A DNA stretch of 64,000 bases from Streptomyces noursei (GTDB lineage: Bacteria > Actinomycetota > Actinomycetes > Streptomycetales > Streptomycetaceae): assembly GCF_001646665.1 (NCBI RefSeq), contig NZ_LWBU01000101.1:1-64000 (forward strand), written 5' to 3'. This document shows positions 25,607 to 34,256 of this stretch, piece by piece. Below the pieces are notes generated by a model, which was given only the letters and a program-made list of their open reading frames with translations, did not search any database and had not been told where the DNA came from. The stretch's first letter is position 1. The number at the start of each line of letters is the position of its first letter. The position numbers and the translations under genes were made by a program.

Positions 25607-26374
25607 TCAGCCGACTCCGGCATTGAGGAAAATTCCGCCGTCGACGACCAGCGTCTGGCCGGTGATCCAGTCCGACTGGGCGGAGGTGAGGAAGGCGGCG
25701 GCCCCGCCGATGTCCTCGGGCACTCCGAGCCTGCCCAGCGGGTACGCGGCCGCGGCCTCGGCCTCCCGGCCCTCGTAGAGGGCCTGGGCGAATTTCGTCT
25801 TCACGACCGCGGGGGCGATCGCGTTCACCCGCACCACGGGCGCGAACTCGTGCGCCAGCTGGAGGGTCAGGTTGACCATGGCGGCCTTGCTCATGCCGTA
25901 GGCGCCGATGAACGGCGAGGGCGCGATGCCGGCGACCGACGCGATGTTCACGATCGCACCGCCGTTGTCCTTCTGCCACGCCTTCCACGTCTGCTGGGCG
26001 AACCCGAGCGCCGAGATCACGTTGGTCTCGTAGACCTTGCGCGCGACGTCGAGGTCGAGCTCGGCCATGGGGCCGAAGACGGGGTTGGTCCCGGCGTTGT
26101 TGATCAGGAAGTCGACGCGTCCGAAGGCCTCCATGGCACGCTCCACGGCGTGCGCCTGGTGGGCCTCGTCGTGGGCCTTGCCGGCGACGCCGATCACGCG
26201 GTCGGCGCCCAGCTTCTCCACGGCCTCCTTGAGGGCCTCCTCGCCGCGGCCGGTGATGCACACCCGGTCCCCGCGGGCGACCAGCGCCTCCGCGACGCCG
26301 TAACCGATGCCGCGGCTGGCGCCCGTCACGAGGGCGACCTTGCCGGACGGCGGGGGAAGTTCCTGTGCGGTCAT
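25607..26374 (-). CDS. SDR family oxidoreductase
   Basis: 255 residues, classical short-chain dehydrogenase. Cofactor loop TGASRGIG (about residues 17-24), NNAG, catalytic Ser in NIASVAG and Y-x-x-x-K in AYGMSK; ends with the family VVDGG. NADP(H) preference is likely from RG after the second strand. Lies 17 bp downstream of a FabG-like gene on the same strand, so they form a two-gene operon. Substrate unknown. Confidence 0.85.
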   Translation of the reverse strand: MTAQELPPPSGKVALVTGASRGIGYGVAEALVARGDRVCITGRGEEALKEAVEKLGADRVIGVAGKAHDEAHQAHAVERAMEAFGRVDFLINNAGTNPVFGPMAELDLDVARKVYETNVISALGFAQQTWKAWQKDNGGAIVNIASVAGIAPSPFIGAYGMSKAAMVNLTLQLAHEFAPVVRVNAIAPAVVKTKFAQALYEGREAEAAAAYPLGRLGVPEDIGGAAAFLTSAQSDWITGQTLVVDGGIFLNAGVG

Positions 26375-26391
26375 GTCCGTCACTCTCCGGT

Positions 26392-27153
26392 TCAGTTGAG
26401 CGGGCCGCCGGCCACGTACATGACCTGGCCTGAGACGAAGCCGGCGTCGTCGCCCGCGAAGAAGGCGATCGCGTTGGCGACGTCCTCGGGCCGGCCGACG
26501 CGCTGGACGGGGATCTGGGTGGCGGCGGCGGCCTGGAAGTCCTCGAAGCCCATGCCCACGCGCTCGGCGGTCTGCGCGGTCATCTCGGTGACGATGAAGC
26601 CGGGCGCGACGGCGTTGGCCGTGATGCCGAACTTGCCGAGCTCCTTGGCGAGGGTCTTGGTGAAGCCCTGGAGGCCCGCCTTGACGGCCGCGTAGTTGGC
26701 CTGGCCGCGGTTGCCGAGCGCGGAGGACGAGGAAAGGCTGACGATGCGGCCGAAGCCCGCGTCGACCATGTGCTTCTGGCACGCCTTGGCCATCAGGAAG
26801 GCGCCCTTGAGGTGCACGTTCACGACCGTGTCCCAGTCGGACTCGCTCATCTTGAAGAGCAGGTTGTCCCGCAGCACGCCGGCGTTGTTGACGAGGATCG
26901 TCGGCGCCCCGAGCTCGGTGGCCACACGCGCGACGGCGGCCTCCACCTGGGCGGCGTCGGAGACGTCGCAGCCGACGGCGATGGCCTTGCCGCCCGCCGC
27001 GGTGATCTTCTCGACGGTGTCCTTGCAGGCCGCTTCGTCGAGGTCGAGTACGGCGACGGCGCGGCCCTCGGCCGCGAGCCGGACCGCGGTGGCGGCGCCA
27101 ATGCCCCGCGCGGCCCCGGTCACGACGGCGACGCGCTGCTCGGTGGTGGACAT
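26392..27153 (-). CDS. FabG-like 3-oxoacyl-ACP reductase
   Basis: 253 residues. Cofactor loop TGAARGIG (residues 13-20), NNAGVLRDNLLFKM, Ser in SLSSSSALG, Y-x-x-x-K in NYAAVK, and the FabG end AGFVSGQVMYVAGGPL are visible. It reduces beta-ketoacyl thioesters or related ketones. GAGGAG lies 7 nt before ATG 27153. First gene of a two-SDR operon. Because the housekeeping fabG lies elsewhere in Streptomyces, this is a paralogue, perhaps for acyl-CoA metabolism. Confidence 0.85.
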   Translation of the reverse strand: MSTTEQRVAVVTGAARGIGAATAVRLAAEGRAVAVLDLDEAACKDTVEKITAAGGKAIAVGCDVSDAAQVEAAVARVATELGAPTILVNNAGVLRDNLLFKMSESDWDTVVNVHLKGAFLMAKACQKHMVDAGFGRIVSLSSSSALGNRGQANYAAVKAGLQGFTKTLAKELGKFGITANAVAPGFIVTEMTAQTAERVGMGFEDFQAAAATQIPVQRVGRPEDVANAIAFFAGDDAGFVSGQVMYVAGGPLN

Positions 27154-27215
27154 GCTGGTTCTCCTCGCCCTTGGATCCCGGATAAGCGGCCCGGCCGGCA
27201 ACGTCCCTGCCGGTG

Positions 27216-27225
27216 AGCGACCGCT
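27216..27225. promoter_or_regulatory. Palindromic site upstream of the SDR operon
   Basis: AGCG-AC-CGCT with flanking partial symmetry (GAGCGACCGCTTAG) resembles operators of TetR-type acyl-CoA-responsive regulators. No local regulator gene is present. Confidence 0.35.
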
Positions 27226-27260
27226 TAGTACCTTCAGCAGACGAGACGCTAGAGACCCTG

Positions 27261-27289
27261 GCACCCGGTGTCAACGGCCCACCGGGTGC
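27261..27289 (-). terminator. Hairpin after the DUF3037 gene
   Basis: 10-bp perfect stem (27261-27270 with 27280-27289), 9-nt loop, 11 bp past the stop at 27300. Confidence 0.6.
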
Positions 27290-27299
27290 GCCCGGTCAC

Positions 27300-27683
27300 T
27301 CAGCGCACCAGCAGGTCGAGCAGGCGTTCCGCCTCGCTCTGGGGATCGGCGGTCAGCCCCGTGTGCACCGGTCCGGGCTGGACCACCGTGGAGCGCGGCG
27401 CGATGAGCCACCGGAAGCGCCGTCCGGCGTCGTCCCGCGCCGCCTGCCCCGCGTGCTCGCCGCCCTGGCAGACGCCCTCCACGGCGTGCAGGGCGGCGCG
27501 TACGCCGGTCACGTCGGCGGCGGGGTCCAGGGCCCGCAGCTTGGCCTCGTCCAGGTGCGTACGGGCGCACACGAAGGCCTTGGCGCGGCAGTAGACCACC
27601 ACGCCGGCGTTGAAGAACTCGCCGCGCTCGACGCGCGGCACGACGCGCAGCAGCGCGTACTCGAAGACGTCCCGGTCGTTCAC
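27300..27683 (-). CDS. DUF3037 domain protein
   Basis: 127 residues. The opening DVFEYALLRVVPRVERGEFFNAGVVVYC is the characteristic DUF3037 core. The GTG start overlaps the TGA of the upstream HipA-like gene by 4 bp (27680-27683), so translation is coupled. DUF3037 genes are commonly paired with HipA-like kinases; whether this one inhibits or assists the kinase is unknown. Confidence 0.75.
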   Translation of the reverse strand: MNDRDVFEYALLRVVPRVERGEFFNAGVVVYCRAKAFVCARTHLDEAKLRALDPAADVTGVRAALHAVEGVCQGGEHAGQAARDDAGRRFRWLIAPRSTVVQPGPVHTGLTADPQSEAERLLDLLVR

Positions 27684-28579
27684 TCGCTGCCGTCCTCGGT
27701 GCTGTTCGCGCTGCCGTTCGTGCTGCCGTTCGTGCTGCCGTCGGCGCTGTTCCTGGTCGGGTGCGGCCAGGGGGCCAGGTGGTCGGTGAGCCATCCGGGC
27801 GCACGGGACGGGCCCGGCCGGGTCCGCTCGCCCAGGGCGATCCGCTCGTGGATGGTGGCGGCGCGCGGCAGCAGCGCCTCGACGTAGGCGCGGCGCAGGG
27901 CGTCGGCCGTGTCGAAGCCCGGCTCGTCGACCAGCCACTCGTCGGGTACGTCGGCGGTCACCTCGGTCAGCAGTTCCTCGGTGACGAGGGGGGCGAGTTC
28001 GGCGGCCGCGGCGGCCACGTCGGGCGCGAAGGAGGCCAGGACGTGGTCGGAGGCGTCGTACGGCTTGGCGGCGGACGCCCGCGCGCCCGGCCAGTTGTGG
28101 TGCCAGATCATGGTGGCGCCGTGGTCGATCAGCCAGGGTTCGCCGTGCCAGACGAGCATGTTCGGGTTGCGCCAGGAGCGGTCGACGTTGTTGATCAGTG
28201 CGTCGAACCAGACGACACGGCCCGCCTCGGCCGGGTCCATGGTGTAGGCGAGCGGGTCGAAGCCGATCGAGCCCGGCAGGTAGTCCATGCCGAGGTTCAG
28301 CCCGCCGCTCGCCTTGAGCAGTTCCTGCACCTCCTGGTCGGGCTCGCCGAGGCCGATGACCGGGTCCAGCTGGATGGTGACCAGCTCGGGCACGCGCAGG
28401 CCGAGCCGCCGGCCGAGCTGCCCGCAGACGACCTCCGCCACGAGGGTCTTGCGGCCCTGCCCGGCTCCGGTGAACTTCATGACGTACGTGCCGAGGTCGT
28501 CGGCCTCGACGATCCCGGGGAGCGAGCCGCCCTCACGCAAAGGCGTGATATAGCGGGTCGCGACGACCTCTTCCAGCAC
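27680..28579 (-). CDS. HipA-like kinase family protein
   Basis: 299 residues. It shows a HipA-type kinase fold in reduced form: GTYVMKFTGAGQGRKTLVAEVV (phosphate and Lys strand), FDALINNVDRSWRNPNML (catalytic loop with D-x-x-x-x-x-N) and PWLIDHGATM (metal Asp). The N-terminal HipB-binding part of classical HipA is missing. The last 30 residues are a Ser/Thr/Asn/Gly repeat (GSTNGSTNGSAN) encoded by a 12-bp tandem repeat. GTG start at 28579. It borders an integrated element. Confidence 0.75.
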   Translation of the reverse strand: MLEEVVATRYITPLREGGSLPGIVEADDLGTYVMKFTGAGQGRKTLVAEVVCGQLGRRLGLRVPELVTIQLDPVIGLGEPDQEVQELLKASGGLNLGMDYLPGSIGFDPLAYTMDPAEAGRVVWFDALINNVDRSWRNPNMLVWHGEPWLIDHGATMIWHHNWPGARASAAKPYDASDHVLASFAPDVAAAAAELAPLVTEELLTEVTADVPDEWLVDEPGFDTADALRRAYVEALLPRAATIHERIALGERTRPGPSRAPGWLTDHLAPWPHPTRNSADGSTNGSTNGSANSTEDGSE

Positions 28580-28655
28580 TTTCCCATGCCACCTATCTCT
28601 TCAGCCTTGCAATCCACGGACGACTTCTGCGGGGCGTAGCGGCGGGAATCGCCGG
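28580..28655. other. Likely left boundary of an integrated element
   Basis: Between the HipA-like start and the integrase stop. No tRNA gene is visible. The attachment core was not identified, because no convincing second copy was found inside the window. Confidence 0.4.
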
Positions 28656-29924
28656 TCAACGACGCTGGGGAGAATCTGGGGAGTTTCGGCCGGCGGGCCG
28701 GTCTCCCCGCTCCCCCAGCAGACCGTCGATGACGCCGCGCCCCTTGCTGCCAGCCTCCGGCATGAAGTGAGCATAGTAACCGAGTGTGATCGCCGGTGAG
28801 GAGTGTCCGAGCCACCGGGCCAGGGTCACAACGGACTCTCCGGCTTCCAACATGATCGAGGCGTAGGTGTGCCGAAGCACGTGGAAACCGTCCCTGGGGG
28901 CCGCCGCCCACTGCCAGGCTTTCGCCCCCTCGGCACGTGGCGGGATGACGCCGGCCTTGGCCAAGGCGGGCTTCCAGGTGTAGGTGTTCCATGTGTTCAC
29001 CGCGACGGCGTTGCCGAAGCGCGTGGTGAGCAGGAGGGAGAACTTCTTCCTCTCCCCCTCCGGCTTGCCCCACGGCAGCTCCACCTCTACCGGCGGGAAA
29101 GCTTCGATGTGACGCTTCAGATCCTCGGCTACCGAGGGGGGCAGATCCACCGTGCGGATCTTCTTCCCCTTCGGAAGAGCGAAGTACAGCCTTCCGTGAA
29201 TCGCCTGCACTTGGCGCCGAACGTGCAGCAGGCCGCGTTCATAGTCGATGTCCTCCGGACTCAGCCCGAACACCTCGCCCTGGCGGAGTCCACAGCCCAA
29301 TCCGAGTACGACGGCGATCCTGTTCCGCTCGCTGATGGCATCGCGGACCCGCAGCGCCGTAGCCATCGGCCACGCGTCGCGCCGCTCCCGTGGCGACTTG
29401 GGCCACCGCACAGATTTCGCGTGCATGGGGTTGCGAGCGAGGCGCTTGTCGTCGACGGCCGCTTCCAGAATGGATGAAAGCTCCGACAGGATGCCGCGCT
29501 GGTAGTCAACTGACGAGACCGTCGACTCCAGCTTGGTTATGAACGCGCGCAGATCCGTTGCGACGATGTTCCTGAGCGGAAGCTGGCCCAGGTGCGGGAC
29601 GATATGGAGACGCCACCTACGCTCCTGACTGTCCTGGGTTTTCGGAGCACCTCCTCGCCCTGGCGCCCAGTGCGTCGCGATGTAGTCGGCCAGCGTGATG
29701 GACCCGTCGCGCGGGTCTACGAACTCGCCTCGCTCCTCGTCCGTGGCTGTCCGGCGAAGCCACGCCTTGGCGTCCTCCAGCACGTCAAAGGATCGGTCTC
29801 GCACCCCAGGTATGCCGGCGACCTTGTACCGCTTGCCCTTGCCGTAGCGGGCGGTCTTCTCCCTTCTCCCGGTGACCGGGTCCTTCTTCTTTTTGATCCA
29901 ACGATCCTCGATATAGCCGGACAG
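28656..29924 (-). CDS. int: Phage-type tyrosine integrase
   Basis: About 422 residues. N-terminal AP2-like/arm domain (DRWIKKKKDPVTGRREKTARYGKGKRYKVAG), SAM-like core-binding domain, and the catalytic domain with Arg in LRQGEVFGL, H-x-L-R in FHVLRHTYASIM, LGHSS and the nucleophile Tyr in LGYYAHFMPE. The reading frame is open to a stop just above 29924. The only in-frame start with a ribosome site (AAGGAA) is CTG at 29924. The next candidate, GTG 29804, would delete the arm domain. So either a rare CTG start is used or the start has mutated. Confidence 0.85.
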   Translation of the reverse strand: MSGYIEDRWIKKKKDPVTGRREKTARYGKGKRYKVAGIPGVRDRSFDVLEDAKAWLRRTATDEERGEFVDPRDGSITLADYIATHWAPGRGGAPKTQDSQERRWRLHIVPHLGQLPLRNIVATDLRAFITKLESTVSSVDYQRGILSELSSILEAAVDDKRLARNPMHAKSVRWPKSPRERRDAWPMATALRVRDAISERNRIAVVLGLGCGLRQGEVFGLSPEDIDYERGLLHVRRQVQAIHGRLYFALPKGKKIRTVDLPPSVAEDLKRHIEAFPPVEVELPWGKPEGERKKFSLLLTTRFGNAVAVNTWNTYTWKPALAKAGVIPPRAEGAKAWQWAAAPRDGFHVLRHTYASIMLEAGESVVTLARWLGHSSPAITLGYYAHFMPEAGSKGRGVIDGLLGERGDRPAGRNSPDSPQRR

Positions 29925-29973
29925 GCTGGTTTCCTTTCAGGGATGCGAACGGCACCCGTCAACGTTCGGTGTG

Positions 29974-30279
29974 TCAAGCAGCGGGGTTCGTACGTCGCTG
30001 CGGAGGCGCACTCAGTGGGTTCAAGGCGGGGTTGGAGCGAGAGTCTGCGCGTTCCTGCTCGTGGATCCAGGCATCAAGGGCCGTCCGCCGATACATGACG
30101 CGACCACGAGGACCCATGCGGAAGCTGGGCGGCCCCTGCCGCCGATGCCTCCAGACATAAAGCGTGTGCGGTGATATGCCGAGGTACGCGGCAGCATCCT
30201 TTACGTTGAGGAAGCCCGCGCGTACAGCGCTAGCGGGATCAGGCGCAGCCGAGGGTATGAACGGCGATCGTGCAGGCAT
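29974..30279 (-). CDS. Excisionase-like helix-turn-helix protein
   Basis: 101 residues. A MerR/BldC-type winged HTH in the middle (FLNVKDAAAYLGISPHTLYVWRHRRQGPPSFRMG, then GRVMYRRTALDAWIHEQE) is typical of excisionases of actinomycete integrative elements. It lies 49 bp upstream of the integrase, same strand, so they form an int/xis operon. AGGA precedes the ATG. A 25-bp palindrome lies 108 bp upstream. Confidence 0.8.
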   Translation of the reverse strand: MPARSPFIPSAAPDPASAVRAGFLNVKDAAAYLGISPHTLYVWRHRRQGPPSFRMGPRGRVMYRRTALDAWIHEQERADSRSNPALNPLSAPPQRRTNPAA

Positions 30280-30386
30280 AGAGGGGTTCCTGTGAGGGAC
30301 GAAAGAGAACGGGCCCAAGCAGCCCGTGTCCAGTACGACTCCACCGCCAAGCACAGTCGAACGCGAACACCTGAATCGTCCTGGCA

Positions 30387-30411
30387 ATCGCCGGTTTGGC
30401 TAACCGGCGAT
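30387..30411. promoter_or_regulatory. 25-bp palindrome upstream of xis
   Basis: ATCGCCGGTT-TGGCT-AACCGGCGAT, a perfect 10-bp inverted repeat. Could be an operator for the element's repressor or a terminator of leftward transcription. Confidence 0.5.
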
Positions 30412-31129
30412 CGTCGGCTATGTTGCGCGCCCCGCGCCGATCAGCTGTCTGCCCTCGGGTGGACTTCCGTCAGGAAGCCAAGCGGTACCAGCGCAGGGCC
30501 GGTGAGATTCTGTCTGCAACGATCGCCAGCAGACGGTCACCTAGTAGGGCGGTCAGATTTCGCGCAGCGCTCGGAAACAATCACGGCTCAGGCCACATGA
30601 CTCCTCGCGCCCCTAGGGGGCCCGCAATATGAGCTAAGACGGCGCGGTCGCGACGATAGCTTCGCTGCAGGACGTCCTCGCCAAAGAGGACAGCCACGCA
30701 GGCGCGGACGCACAGTCCGGTAGAGACAGCACCATGGTCACCAGATATTCATCCGGTCCTAGCGAGGAACCATTTCAGCGCGCCAATCGCACACGACTGG
30801 GATTGCAACCTTCCCTCCCTGTTCGTCGAGCAGTTCTCGCCTGACTTGGCGTTTTCCCGAGGCGTTGTACGTTGACATGTTCCTGACCGACGTTCCAGTC
30901 TTTCGCCGTTGCATCTCGTCTGCCGTGAGCGAATGCCCGCTATCACCCCGCCGGAATGTCGATAAGGCTTCCGGCCGGACGCCGACGCAACAGCCAAGGC
31001 GGTGGAGTGGGGCGACGGTAGGGTGCGGGTCGAGCCGTGCGATGTCATAGACACCGGGCGAACGGCCGCTCTCACTGACCCGGTGGTGCCGACTTCGCTG
31101 TGCGGCAGCCGGCCACGGTCAATGGGCTG
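30412..31129. other. Non-coding or decayed DNA in the element
   Basis: Lower-GC DNA with only short ORFs lacking codon bias. The replication and transfer genes usual in actinomycete integrative elements are absent here. Confidence 0.5.
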
Positions 31130-31420
31130 GAAGCGACTTCCGAGGGCGGCGCCCTGTGCTGGATCTTCACGTCTCGGACCCGTCGGCCGCCCTCTCCTTC
31201 TACCGTTCGCTGTTCGGCGGCGCAGCCGGAAATGATCTACACCGTGCTCTCCACGGCCGAGGGCGGGCCAGAGGACGCCTCTTTCGGTGGCCTCGCCACG
31301 GTCCAGGAGGACATGAAGCCCCGCTGGATGCCGTGTTTCGACTCGGCGAACGTCGCTGGCATTGTCAGCAGGACGCAGGAGCACGGCGGCTCGGTGCACC
31401 GGCCTCGGATGTCCCCGGCG
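31130..31420 (+). pseudogene. Frameshifted VOC/glyoxalase-family remnant
   Basis: Two adjacent plus-strand frames together read like one VOC protein: LDLHVSDPSAALSFYRSLFG in one frame, then YTVLSTAEGG, PRWMPCFDSANVAGIV and EHGGSV in the other. The order and spacing match bleomycin-resistance/glyoxalase proteins, but the frame is broken and the ends are lost. Confidence 0.6.
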
Positions 31421-31438
31421 TTCAGGTCCCGGCCGGTT

Positions 31439-31792
31439 TCAGCCCTGGTTGCCCAGCGGCATGCCCGCGGCTGCCCGGCGGATTCGGACCGCTGCTGTCT
31501 GGGCTTCGCGGGCCAGGTCGGCAGCCTCGCCTCGCAAATGGGCGGGGACGGGCGCCGGGTCGCCCCGTTCGTCCAGCAGGAAGCCGGCCTTGTGCGGCAG
31601 GGGACGCTGCTATGCCGCGTCGTAGCAATCCTGCCAGGAGACCTGGTGACCGGTCGGCGGGCAGGAGAAGTCCGCGTGGACGGCGGCCAGGAGGTGGAGG
31701 GCTTCGGGGTCCGGACCGCCGAGTCGGACCTCGTACGGATCGGGAAGCACGCGACCGATGAAGCTCGCCGCGGTGACGCGAGGACGATGCAT
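31439..31792 (-). pseudogene. Unknown ORF interrupted by an in-frame TAG
   Basis: From ATG 31792 (AGAGG 5 nt upstream) 60 codons run to a TAG at 31610-31612. The same frame then stays open with good codon bias for 56 codons to TGA at 31439. The halves (CPPTGHQVSWQDCYDAA before, QRPLPHKAGFLLDERGDPAP after) read as one 117-codon protein. Family not recognised. A nonsense mutation is the simplest reading; amber readthrough is possible. Confidence 0.5.
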
Positions 31793-32102
31793 GAGACCTC
31801 TTTTTGTCAGGCCCCGCGCCGTGAGCACAGCCTACGACGCTGGACCGTTATCCATCCCCCTGTCCGGCTGATCCCGGCCCGGCGGACCGCGCCGTGCCGC
31901 CGCCGGGCCGGCGACGTAAGCAGTATCTGGGACCTCAGCGATCCACGCTGCCTGCATCTGCTGGCCACGGCGCCGGGACCATCCCACGCCCGTCTCTTCA
32001 TCAGCTCCGGCCGCCCGACTCGCGAAGCGGCCCGCCAGCTCACACAGCTCCTGTCTGGAATCCGAACAAATTCCCGGCGATGGCCGTAGAGCGTGGCGTC
32101 TA
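31793..32102. other. Gap with no convincing gene
   Basis: About 310 bp. ORFs in several frames exist but none has Streptomyces codon bias or a ribosome site. Confidence 0.4.
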
Positions 32103-33443
32103 ATGGGCGCCATGACCGAAACGCCCTCAGCGGCCCTATGGCGCCTCGTCTACGAGGACGACGCCACGTCGCTGACGCTGATCGTCGACACGTCGAACGG
32201 CCCGCACATGCGGCGCATACCCCCGGCGCTACCCTTGCCGGCCCACATTGAGCACGGCAAGGCCGCGGAGGAAGCCGCCCACACCGCTGCAGCCACCTGG
32301 GGTCTGCCGGACTTCGTCTTCCAACAGGCGGCGCACGCGGCGAAGGGATCAGGTTCGCGCGAGCAGGGGGACCGGCTCCTGATCGCCGGCCACCGGGGCG
32401 CGGTGGTGCAGGTCAAGGCCCGCACCATCCCGCCGAAGCCCGACGCGCTCGAGGCAAATTGGATCCAGAAGGTCGCGGCCAAGGCGATGAGCCAGTCCAA
32501 GGGCAGTGTGCGGCAACTGCGCATGCTGCCCGCCGACATGGTCAACGGCCGGGGCCGCGTCCTGCACGTCGATGGCAACGACTATGAGTGGATCGCGGTG
32601 TTCCTCCTGGACCATCCCGGCGTGCCGGAAGGAATCATTGCCACGTGGCAGCCAACCGGCATACCCGCCATCGCCCTGACCCGCCGCGACTGGGACTTCC
32701 TGTTCGACCAGCTGCGCTCGACCACCGCCGTACTCGACTACCTCTTCCGCGCCGCCAAGGAACCGGCCGTCCCACTCGGTGAGGAGCCGGTGCGCTACTA
32801 CGAGCTCGCCGCGGCCGACGCCATCGCCCCGCCCGGTGAGATGGACACCGACCTCGTCGGAGAAGGCGGCGTGCTGTACTCCGTCCCACAGCTCCCCCAG
32901 GCGCCCGCCGGTGATGACGGCACCCGCGCCCACCTCATGATCCGCTTCATGCTCGAGGACATCGCCCTCAGCCCGTTGGCCGGCCTTCTCACCGAGGCCA
33001 ACCGACACATTGTGCTCTCCGACCTCGACCGGCTACCCGTGGGAGCGCGCACCGAATGGGGCCACCTCCTGCTGGACATGCTCGATGATGTTCCCCAGGT
33101 CTCTGGCGAGCAGGCAAAGTGGCGCTTTCGGCGCCAGCTCGACGCGGGCGGAACCCGGCAGCTCATCGTTGGTGCCGCCAGCCGCTTCGACGACGACATT
33201 CGGGCCGCGTTCACCGCCTTCGTGCAGTTGCGCCACCATGAGGTGACCTCCCGCACCGGCAGGGCCGACGGGTCCTCCACACTCGGCATCCTGCTTACTC
33301 CCCGCCACGATGGGCTGCGGCCCTGGGACACCACCACTGTCCGCGTCCACGGCGATCTGAACCTGTCCGAAGAAGACCTGCGGATCTATAGCAAGCTGTG
33401 GAATCGGGCCGCTGAAGACGGCTCGGCAATCACCCAGGACTGA
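32103..33443 (+). CDS. Large protein of unknown function with a nuclease-like motif
   Basis: 446 residues, soluble. Not recognised as a known family. About residues 85-110 contain EQGDRLLIAGHRGAVVQVKAR, i.e. Asp, hydrophobic strand, then Gln-x-Lys, the layout of a PD-(D/E/Q)xK nuclease core, preceded by a helix. The remainder alternates helical and beta segments with no clear repeats. Starts ATG at 32103 or 32112 (MTETPSAALW), with no good ribosome site. Located in the integrated element, so a defence or mobile-element role is possible but unproven. Confidence 0.7.
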   Translation: MGAMTETPSAALWRLVYEDDATSLTLIVDTSNGPHMRRIPPALPLPAHIEHGKAAEEAAHTAAATWGLPDFVFQQAAHAAKGSGSREQGDRLLIAGHRGAVVQVKARTIPPKPDALEANWIQKVAAKAMSQSKGSVRQLRMLPADMVNGRGRVLHVDGNDYEWIAVFLLDHPGVPEGIIATWQPTGIPAIALTRRDWDFLFDQLRSTTAVLDYLFRAAKEPAVPLGEEPVRYYELAAADAIAPPGEMDTDLVGEGGVLYSVPQLPQAPAGDDGTRAHLMIRFMLEDIALSPLAGLLTEANRHIVLSDLDRLPVGARTEWGHLLLDMLDDVPQVSGEQAKWRFRRQLDAGGTRQLIVGAASRFDDDIRAAFTAFVQLRHHEVTSRTGRADGSSTLGILLTPRHDGLRPWDTTTVRVHGDLNLSEEDLRIYSKLWNRAAEDGSAITQD

Positions 33444-33489
33444 GACCGCCGCCCCGCGCGGCCCTGGAGCCGCCCCCGGGAGAAGACCA

Positions 33490-33815
33490 GTTACACACGG
33501 TGGTGCTGCGGCGCTTGATGAGCACCATGTCCCGCCACACACCAAAGTGCCGACCGGCCTGCTCGCAGGTGCCGATCACCCGAACCCGGCCCGCGCGTGG
33601 ACGGCGAGGCTGGCAGCGTTCTCAGGAAGATCCCGGACTGAATCGTCCAGATCCCCGCCGCCTCAGTGGACTCGATAGGCACCTTGAGCAGGGCGGCGGC
33701 GACGCCTCGGCCCCGCGCGCCGGGATGGACGTAGACACCTTGCTCGACCGCGCCCGCGTACGCGCGCCGGTCGGACACCCTGCTCTCCGCCAGCCCAGCA
33801 CCGTCCTGCTCTAGT
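33490..33815 (-). pseudogene. GNAT acetyltransferase remnant (phosphinothricin-acetyltransferase type)
   Basis: Minus-strand pieces in three frames line up as one protein: YAGAVEQGVYVHPGARGRGV and GIWTIQSGIF (acetyl-CoA site), then ENAASLAVHARAGFG after one shift, then EQAGRHFGVWRDMVLIKRR after another. Two frameshifts and a missing N-terminal half make it non-functional. Confidence 0.7.
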
Positions 33816-34256
33816 CGAGAACGACGAAGCGGTGCTCGGGCAGCTTCGCGGCGTCGACGCCTCCCACAACTGCGGACTGGTCTCGAAGGCGGCGTTGCGG
33901 GACGGCGACGCCCACCCGGCGCAGGTGGTGCTGATAACTGACGTAGAAGCCGCCGACTGGCTCACTGCCACCGCGGCCGGAGAGAGCTGATCCGCCCGGG
34001 GCACACCACCGGCCAGGGGGATGGCCGTAGCGGCTGAACGGCGCCGCAGTCAGCTGAGCGAAGCCGGCGCCCATCGATTGCTGATCCGCGGTGAACAGAC
34101 GGCTCCACCAGGTGCAGCCGCTCCGCTCCTCGCCGCCGGAGGCACCGAGCGATGAGTGCCTCCCGGAACGACCTTGCGCGACAGCGGCCCTTGGCGCCCC
34201 GCTCAGCGGCCACGTCCCGTCGGGCCGCCGGTCTCGGTTCCGGAGGATGCCCCGAC
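33816..34256. other. Decayed intergenic DNA with a coding-like tail
   Basis: On the plus strand, 33811-33990 reads as a clean 59-codon C-terminal tail (LVENDEAVLGQLRG ... DVEAADWL) ending in TGA, but it has no start and no recognised family. It is probably the end of a lost gene. The rest shows nothing. Confidence 0.35.

Noticed and set aside
22581..25778. A 1065-residue plus-strand frame across ung and the substrate-binding gene
   Set aside because: Antisense shadow; both real genes lie on the minus strand with full motifs.
28580..28655. A tRNA attachment site for the integrase
   Set aside because: No cloverleaf or CCA-end could be found here.
30749..31399. A 216-residue minus-strand gene
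   Set aside because: It lies opposite the VOC remnant and shows no codon bias or recognisable motif.
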